Under the pieces are notes generated by a model. It worked only from the letters and a program-made list of their open reading frames with translations. It was not told where the DNA came from and ran no database searches. The translations under genes and the position numbers were made by a program. Below, piece by piece: positions 7,328 to 16,300 of a stretch of 19,846 bases of DNA (the first letter of the stretch is position 1; each line of letters starts with the position of its first letter). Source of the DNA: CAZHUM01 sp046484045 (GTDB taxonomy: Archaea; Thermoplasmatota; Thermoplasmata; Halarchaeoplasmatales; Halarchaeoplasmataceae); contig JAWOBZ010000035.1 of NCBI GenBank assembly GCA_046484045.1, positions 1-19,846 on the forward strand. Direction: 5' to 3'.

Positions 7328-10300
7328 TTATTCTAGTTCATCCGTCTTTTCTTCATCGAGCTCATCTTCGACCGATTCTTCTGATTCTTCCAGCTCTTCG
7401 TCCATAGCTTCTTCTTCGATAGTTTCCTCTGTACCGCCGGGTTCTTCAAGTGCCTCCTCTTCAGTTTCAGCCTCTGGTTCAGGTTCTATCTCGCCTTCTT
7501 CCAGTTCTTCGTCGATAACTTCTTCTTCTACTGTTTCCTCTTCGAAATCCTCTTCGAGTTCTTCTCCTTCTTCTGGTTCTCCGAATATATCATCTTCTGA
7601 AACTTCTTCTTCCTCTTCACCGAAGAGATCTTCTTCCAGTTCTTCGCCTTCTTCGTCAGTAATTACTTCTTCCTCTTCGATGGGGACCTCCTCCTCGACC
7701 TCTTCTTCGATTACCTCTTCCTCTTCTTCCTTTCCAAGGAACATCGGGAGAACCTTGAATCCAAGGAGTAGTCCGGCGAGTAGAGCGATTATTATTCCAG
7801 CTATTATCGCTCCCATCATGGATCCGCTCATTCCTTCTTCTTCCTCTTTAGTCAGATCGATCGATTTGGTGGACTGTGCTACGTTTCCAGCTTCGTCCTC
7901 GGCCGTAATTATGACCTCGTTCATGCTCCTCTTTCTTAGAGAGATCGTCGAAGAGAAGCCGTCTCCACTTACTGCTATCGGTTTACCGTTTATCATCACG
8001 TCGGCATCTTCATTCACGCTACCCGTGATCGTGATCTCATCTCCGTCCAATTCGTAATCCCAGTCGATCGTAGGACTGGTGGTATCCCTTTCCATCGCTC
8101 TAGTGGTCGAACCAGTGTTTCCAGCTTCGTCAACGGCGGTGATCTCAAACTCGTTTTCACCTTCTTCCATATTGACGGTGTAATCGAAATAACCGTCGGC
8201 CATGACTTTTACCTCTACTCCGTCGACGTAAACTTTTACGTCCCCGAATTCTTCCTTTCTGTCAATCTCACCTTTCAGAGTTAACATGTCTTTGTTTGAT
8301 ACGTCTTCAGTGGGAAGTGGGCTGTTAATTTTGATGTCGGGCTCTACCGTATCCTTGTACACCATAATCACTTCTTCCATGCTGTTATCGACTCTGTCTG
8401 TAGCTTTGAAGGTCAATTCGTACATCCCGTCGTCATCGAGTGTAATCTCGTCATCGAAGGAAGAATCGACTACCTCAATCTGTTTGGTCATCGTGCCAGT
8501 ATCGTTAGAAACGGATAGCTCTAGTGTTTCGGTGTCTTCACTCAGGCTGCCCGAGAGGGGCAGAACGTCTTCATTGGTGAACAAGATGTCGTCCATTCCT
8601 CGGGTCAAATCACCCGATAATGATATCTCTGGAAGTGTAGTGTCTATCTCGAAGGACCAGTTGTGGACACGCATATTCCCGGCTCTGTCTTTGGCTTTGA
8701 CGGATACATAGTGGATACCGTCATCCATAGATTCGTCCGGTATATAGGACATGGTACCGTCTTCACGGATGGTGCTGTACGTGGTTATATTAACATCGTC
8801 CAATCTTATCCATATATTACTTGTATCTACACCTGTTCCACCGATTTCTTTAACCACCTTTTCTTCCTTCGTTATCCAATCATCTTCAGTGCTGTTACCC
8901 AGTTTTAATCCACCAACATAAACACGTTGTTTTTCGTAAGTTCTCTCTTTGATGGTATCGGTGTATCTTGCAAGGATTGGTGGCATCGAATCAGAAGTGA
9001 TCTCGTTTGGTTCTGGGCTGGTATCCTTGATCTCGGGAGCCCTGGTGTCCAAGAAAATATTCAACGGTATATTAAAGCTTTCTAGAGTGCCATCTATACC
9101 AACATTGATAACACCACCGTAAGCACTGTCTTTAGCATCACCGGGGAAGTTCCACTTGAGATCGAATTCTCCCTTTTCAAAAGCATCTAAGGGTTGACGG
9201 GGTACGTTTTCTAGTTCATAACCTTCGACTCCAGCTAGAACTATGCTTATCTTTAAGCCGATGTAACCTGGGTCTGAAGTTTCGTAACCCAGTATAGTTA
9301 ATATGTATTCTCCATCTTCGGGATTCATCACCTTGATATGTTCGTCAGAACCCATGAACCCAGAATACTCTACCATCTCGTTGGGGAAATCTGGTTCCCC
9401 GTCTCCATCATCGTCTTTCCAAAGTGCTATATCGACATCTGGGGCGCCGCCCATGTCCCATGTTGAGATCTCTATGCTAAGGGCGTTTTCTATGGTTATA
9501 TATTTCCTATAGCCGGCTCCGGGCCCTAATGCGTTATAGAAATCATCCGCTGTGGCGATGCCGAAAACATCGTCTTGCGGTATAGGTAGGTTTTCAATCG
9601 TTTCGGATTGAGCGGGTCCAATAGCGGAGGCGTTGAATCTGTCTATACCCATTCCTCCGACAAATTGGAAACCATGTGTGCTGAGTCTTTCGTTGGTGTT
9701 AACGTCGCCGGGGGATGGTTTGATCTCGAATGGGAATACTCTACCGGAGAGTCTTTCACCAGGTTCACATCCACCATCTACTCTAGTGTTTCTAACGGCG
9801 ATAACATTCAATCCGGCCACAACGGGGGTTCCGAACAGTGTTCTAGTGGTGTTAGTGTTTGTTTCTCCTGTAACGCCTATAGATTCTTTGGATACTGAGA
9901 CGCCTTTTCCAAATACACCTTCTCCTTTGTTAGTAGCAAAATCTTTGGTAGGTTGTAGTACCTTGACATCCAAGTCCGAGGTCAATATTGAAACATCATC
10001 TTTGACCTCGACGACATTCTTGGTTTCAACCTCCAACCACACGGAATCTATTAGCAGTTTACCGTCTCCTGGAAGACCACTAATATTGTGTTTGATATAT
10101 AGAGTCATACCACCTACCTCGGCCCAATTCCACTTAGGGGCACCGTGTTCGTGGGAATCCCATGTGATATCCAATTCGGAGATGGTAGTTTCTTCTGTGA
10201 CGTTAACGTTCAACTTAGAACCACCGATTGAATGTTTCACAGTAAGATTGTTAGCGTCGACGTCAGGGACCGTACCTTCATATCGGTGTTTGACCATTAT

Positions 10301-13300
10301 CTTTACATTATTGACCATAGAATCAAGTCCTGAAACGTCTAGACCTCTTAACTCCACTTCTTCACCGGGTGCAAATTCTGCGTAAACGTTGTCCGGTGTC
10401 CCGTGGATATTATCCGTAGATACATCTCCACTTCCGATCGTTGTGTAAATATTTTCTCTCGTGCTCCAATCAACTTCGGTGATCATCTTCAGTTCTTCGT
10501 CTCCTTGTTTGTACCTTCCCTGATCGGGTACATTGATGGGATAATACCTCCAGTCTCCGCTGTTATCTGGATCACCTGCCACACCAGATACAAAGTCATT
10601 AGAGTATAGATATCTGTCATCCGTCGACCCACCGAATTCAGCCATCATCCTCTCGGACATAACATTGATTAGTACGGGTATTGTGGTAAGTTGAGTACCG
10701 GTTTTCAACTTAATCGAAGCTTCATATGAACCTGGTTTTGCATCTTCAGGGACATCAAGAGCTGCGGTGAATGTGCCGGAATCTCCACTTATCGAAACCG
10801 AGTTATCTACGCTGATCCAATCATGTGGTTTTTCTTTAAAGAATTCTACATCGAAAGTCCAGTTCGTATTTTCGGTGTCATCCGTTAATCTACCAAGATT
10901 TATGAACAAACCGCCGTTCTGACTGATGCTATCTAGATCATCCACCATGACCGAGAGTGAATTCGAAGAATAATCGAAATCTATCGTGTTTAGTTCATAG
11001 AGTATTTCAGTCCCGTCAGTTTCATAGAGATAATCGAAGTTCGGTTCACTTTGGTTTATGTAAGGTTCATACTTACTCAGATTGAAAGTTCTAAGCGGAT
11101 AGGACTCATCGTTTCGGGTGAGAGTTGGGAAGTTGCATTCCGGCACGTTACCATAAATACCACTAGTCCACAAAGGAGAGTTGATAGAGTGATTAAGTGG
11201 ATATGTGCTAGTGGAGTAGGAATAAGCTTTTGATATCGCTGTTGATATTATACCGTTGAAAGACGGTCCTCCTGCTGCTTCTGGTAGATAAGAGTGAAAC
11301 CCGGATAACCTATCTGCGGTTAATATCAATGGAAGATAATTTGAATAATCAGAAATCCAAAAGGCGCCGGCAACTACATCTTGGGAAACATCAGTCTCAC
11401 TATGTGACCAATCGATTTGAGGGTCTGCCTTGGTTGAAACATCTACGATATGGAATCCCCCATCTCCATCTGATAGGTAAACATTGTTCGGTTCGACCGA
11501 AGGCATCATGTAACATTTCATCGCAGTTCCTGGTGTAGAAACATTTCCAACAGAAGAGGGGGATGAAGGAGTAGAAATATCAAGTATTTTGAATCCACCT
11601 TCTCCGTCTGCAACATGTAGATAACCAGAATCAACAAAGGAGCTTCTTGCATCAGTAATATCGAATAAACCACCATAGTTATATTCTGAAACATATGCTG
11701 GGCTGGCTGGAGTGGAAATGTCGTAAACAAGTACTCCCCTATCTAATTGAGATATATATACATAGTTTCCATCAACTGCCACATCCATAGCAGTAGAGTT
11801 AGTATCAATCGTCGAAATGAGGGCTGGATTTGATGGATTAGAGACATCTATAATTTTAACGCCGTCATCACCATCACCTAAGTATACATTAGTACCTGTG
11901 AAACCGAGTCCATGTGAGTACCCAGCTGTGTCGTAACTACCTTCGATAAGTGGGTTATCTTTATCGGTTACGTTAACAATAACAAGACCTTCATCCCCAC
12001 TAGCTGCAGCTATGTATTCAAATCCATTAATGGTCATGTATTCAAGTTCATTTAGGTCACCGTTTATCTGTGTTCTTCCTCGGAATGCAAAATTAGGTGC
12101 GGTTGGGGATAGGTCTTGGATATCTAGAATCTCAAGACGTTTTTCTCCATCTTCTCTAGAATCCCCGAGATAGACAAAGCGGTGAGTAGGATTAGCTTTA
12201 TTAACTGTAACCGCTGTGACCTCGCTTATATTGGTATTCTTACTAATCCAAGGCATTTCTGGGAATTTTTGTGCTCCATCTATAGCGGGTGCGTTAGTTG
12301 TTTTAAGATAGTCAAGGTAATCCCCCATCCTATTCTCCCAATTATATGCTGCCATGTAGAAATCATTTTCGAGCGTTCCACCTTTATCATATATCTCTGA
12401 ATAAGGGGAATGCGCCCTGATACGGACCATATCCGGTTCTTCTGAAAGGTTGAAATCTGTTACCTTTTCCGAAGTCGGATATGCCTGTACGCCCATTTCC
12501 ATCCCGTAACCAGGGTCTTTTTGATAGTGTTCAACTTCGTCTTTTATCATCATCTGATCTTCAGGTTCTGAATTCAACTGGAACATCCCGCTTTCATTGA
12601 TCACGAAACCAGTTGCTGTTTTGTACATGGAATGTGTACGACCCAGCATATCCATATATGAATAGCTGAATGTTTCGTCTTCGAACTGATAACTCTGCAT
12701 CTTTTCGTATGTGCCCTGGGATACCGTTGTGGGGTCACTGCCTCCGTAATAATCCACCTTGAATTCCTTTTCGATAGAGTCTCCTGGCTTGACGGTTTTA
12801 GTGAAACCTTCTATGTTCTTTCCGTTGAAATCACCGGGTACCCACGTAGATTCTTTCACCTTAAAGCCGCTTGTTCCCGATGCGATGTCAGTAGCTAACT
12901 TAGCATCTAAAAATCCCGCACCCTGTCTCAGAACGTTTGCACCGGTGTCATTTGCCGCACCCATCAAAATCGATCTTCCTTCAGATAGGTTGAAACCGGA
13001 ATTACTTGCTTGATGTGCTAACGCTGCTATACCCGTAACGATAGCGGATGAAACATCAACGCCATCCCATGGTTTGTTCGGATATACGTTCGTTGATACT
13101 CCATTTGATCCCACTCCTTTATATCCTCCGTGGAGAGGTAGGGAAACATTGTATTTTCCTAGTGCTACTACCTCGGGTTTTGGATGTCCCATGGCAGTTG
13201 GCCCCTTGGAGTATCGTGAAATCGCTACAGGTCCCACGGGATTGGGGCCTTCAGTATCTCCACTTTGAATGTTAGCATATCCTACCGTAAGCATGTGTGG

Positions 13301-16300
13301 AGCTCCTCCTGGAGGAAGGATTGAACCATAACCGGGGCCTTGATCACCTGCGCTCCCAATGAACAGCTTTTCAGATTTTCCGTCGAGGAGCATAGCGACT
13401 TCAGCCCTTCTCGAGTAATCGTCCCAACCAGCTAATTGCTCATCTTCGATATTATAGGGATTCGAGATTATGTGTGCTTCATCCTCAGTACCTACAATAC
13501 CGTCGTATCCCTTCGCAAGGAAGTTCCACGAACTGTATAGATCGGAATAAGCATTTCCAACGGGGATTATTTTGGCACCTGGGGCGACCCCCTCGATGTT
13601 AGGAATATTTAACTTCTTGTAATCCCCTGTGTATGAGTTGTTATGTATTGTTACGTTGTTCATGTAATCGACTATATCATTCAACCTCTGAGCGTTCTCA
13701 TAACCAAAACCGCTGCCCGCCAATACAGAAGCCATAGCGGTTCCGTGCTGACCGGGTTGTTCCAGTACGTCAACTTCTTCTTTGAAATCCCCCATCAGAC
13801 ATATCATATCTCCGTTACCTGGAATAACATTATCTACGCCCAAAACGTCTGCTTGCTCCTCTGAGCCCGGAACAGGCAAAGCTTCCTCACTGTAATGTAA
13901 TACGAGTTCTTCATCCTCTTCCAACTTGTTCCCATATACCACGTCAGTGAGTTCCAATTTATACTTCTCCTCATCTTCATCAAAGTTAACAGACCAGTAG
14001 TCAAATGTATATTCTATTGTTATCTTGGAATAGTTGTAGATGCCTTCTGTAAAAGAAATCTTTCCATCATCTATGTCTGCACTATAATCCACACCATCTT
14101 CCAATTCTCCACTCCAGTTGTAGCTAGCATAGATATTGTCGTCAGGGTATAAACGGAAAGCAGGGTTGAAATCCACCAACCCGTTTTTCATGTTTACGGA
14201 GCAATAGATATCGTCGTATTTTTCCCTGCTCCAATCATCAACATCCTGTGTTTGGGTGAGTATAGGTAATTCGATCCAATCGTCCATGGTTCCATTGTAG
14301 TAAAGAGTGATATCGTGCAAATTATTGTGTGGTAGGAAGAACTCTTTATCCTTACCAGAGGCTTGATAGACCGTCTTGTTATCTACTTTAAGATTGCTAC
14401 CAGATATTCTGAGTGTCCCGTCATGGATGTTCCCATCTATATCTAAAGTGCTTATCTTCTTCTCGAATGTTAGTGTTCTATAGATATATTCATCATCCCA
14501 TGAATTTCCTTCTTTGTAAACGTTCAATGTTTTTGGGAACGTGGATATATTGTCGCCTTCTATATAGGTTTCATTGTATCGATCAAAATCATCAAGACTC
14601 AAAGGATCGCTTACTGTCTTAGTAGCTTTGGATATATAGTAAAGTAGTCCAGAGGATATGTCCGGAAAACCATCAGGTGTGGTGATATTATTCACGTCAT
14701 CCTTTGGAACGGTAGCGTTAAAGTTATCTATGTAGTCTATTGGTTTGTTTTTAGTTAATGCGATATCATCGTCGGTAAATACATAATCCATATCGATGTC
14801 TATTAGAACCGTATCGTAATCGTGTGGTTCTTCACTGTCTATAACCAACAAACCTGGCTGTCCGATCTTCTTGCTCAGCCTTTCTGAGGGGTGCATGCCA
14901 AAGTGGTAGTCACCTGAAACACTAGCTTTATCGTTAAGGTTTACCGTATACTGTGGAATATCAACCGCTGCAAATGCACTCAGAGATGTCGCTTTGTGAT
15001 AAAAATCATAGGAAACTTTGATGTAATCTATGTTCAGGGTAGCACTGCCCGAGTGATTATAGAACAACACCAATGAATCAAGGTGCTTTATAGAATTAAC
15101 ATTTTCGAGATCGATGGTAACCGTATTATCTGTATCTCCAGTAGAAAAACTGATGCCGGTATCATATTCTTCTGAATCAACGAAATATTTTAACGTATCT
15201 GGCCCCATACTTTCAGACCCCAAGGCGTTCACGCTGTACCGCATATTTAATGAAACATCTTTGATTAATGTGCTTGATGAAATGGATGGTATATCACTAT
15301 TTTCTTCCAACGAGATGTTTTTTCCTCCGGTGGCGGTGAACCACCCATCATCCTCCTGAGGGAGATGGGGCGATGATGAGATAGGATCTAGTTTCAAATC
15401 CCCAGCCTCGGCCTCAGCTTCGTTTTGGGAATCATCTGTTTTCCATGAAAACAGGGTGTTATGGGCCAAATGAATATCTGGTACATCGTCTTCATCGATA
15501 GTACCGTATTGGAAGGACCTTTCGAAGACGTTTTTATCTTCAGGTACGCTGTCCTGGGCGTGCGAAACGGAAGTATCTTCTCTTTCTCCCAATTCAATTT
15601 TGTTCTCTCCCCTTCCAAAACTAACCATCTGCATTCCTATGGATAGTGGATCTCCCGCGATCTCTTCTCTTGGGATGGAGAACTCGATGAAACTAGAATC
15701 TTCTCCTAGGGAATAAGTGCCCTTGATATCCGAGAATTTAGGGTTTTCCCATCCCTCGCCATCCCATCGATAGAATTCGGGTCTGCCACCAACTCTAACA
15801 TGACCATCTTCCCTATCATCCCATCTAGATGTGAGGTTAACTGCAATCGCATAATTGGGTAGATTCTGTCTGAATACCGCTGTTTCTTTTAGATTGGCGT
15901 TCCACTCCCTTACAGAGAGGTCCCTTGAACCAGAAACGAAATTATCGCTGTCCCGCCAGTTGGTCGAGTAAAGCGGTTGATATAATTCTTTTTCAACGGT
16001 AGTTTCTCCATTGACCGGGTTCCACAGGTGGACTCCGGGGGCTATTTTATTACTAACATCACCCCCTTCAGATGATAAAACGGTGCTTTCATCAGGAGAC
16101 CAATCGACATAGCTAACAGGTGAGCTGTGGTTTTTGTATATCCTTCCCGGAACATAGCTGTATCGAATATTTATATAATCAAAACTTATAGAGGGGCCAG
16201 GTGTAGGGCCAGTATAATCAAAATTGTAACTTATAGCTGCATCCTGTAATTCCTCAACATAATCGAAATATGATAAAATATCCTCAGTGAATGTTACATT

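Noticed and set aside
7340..7735. Repetitive TTC/TCC-rich stretch as a CRISPR or satellite repeat
   Set aside because: It is the coding sequence of a Glu-rich tail in frame with the giant protein. The repeats are imperfect and follow codon boundaries.
9633..10385. Open frame of 250 codons on the plus strand inside the giant gene
   Set aside because: Antisense to a strongly supported coding frame with recognisable domains. Its product is a Ser/Pro/Thr-rich shadow without a ribosome binding site or family resemblance.
13046..13051. S1691/S1692 as the ordinary catalytic Ser of the subtilase
   Set aside because: Alignment to the invariant Gly at the motif's end places them two and three residues after the nucleophile position, and the GT preceding the Ser is missing. 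I keep it only as an alternative to be tested by structure.
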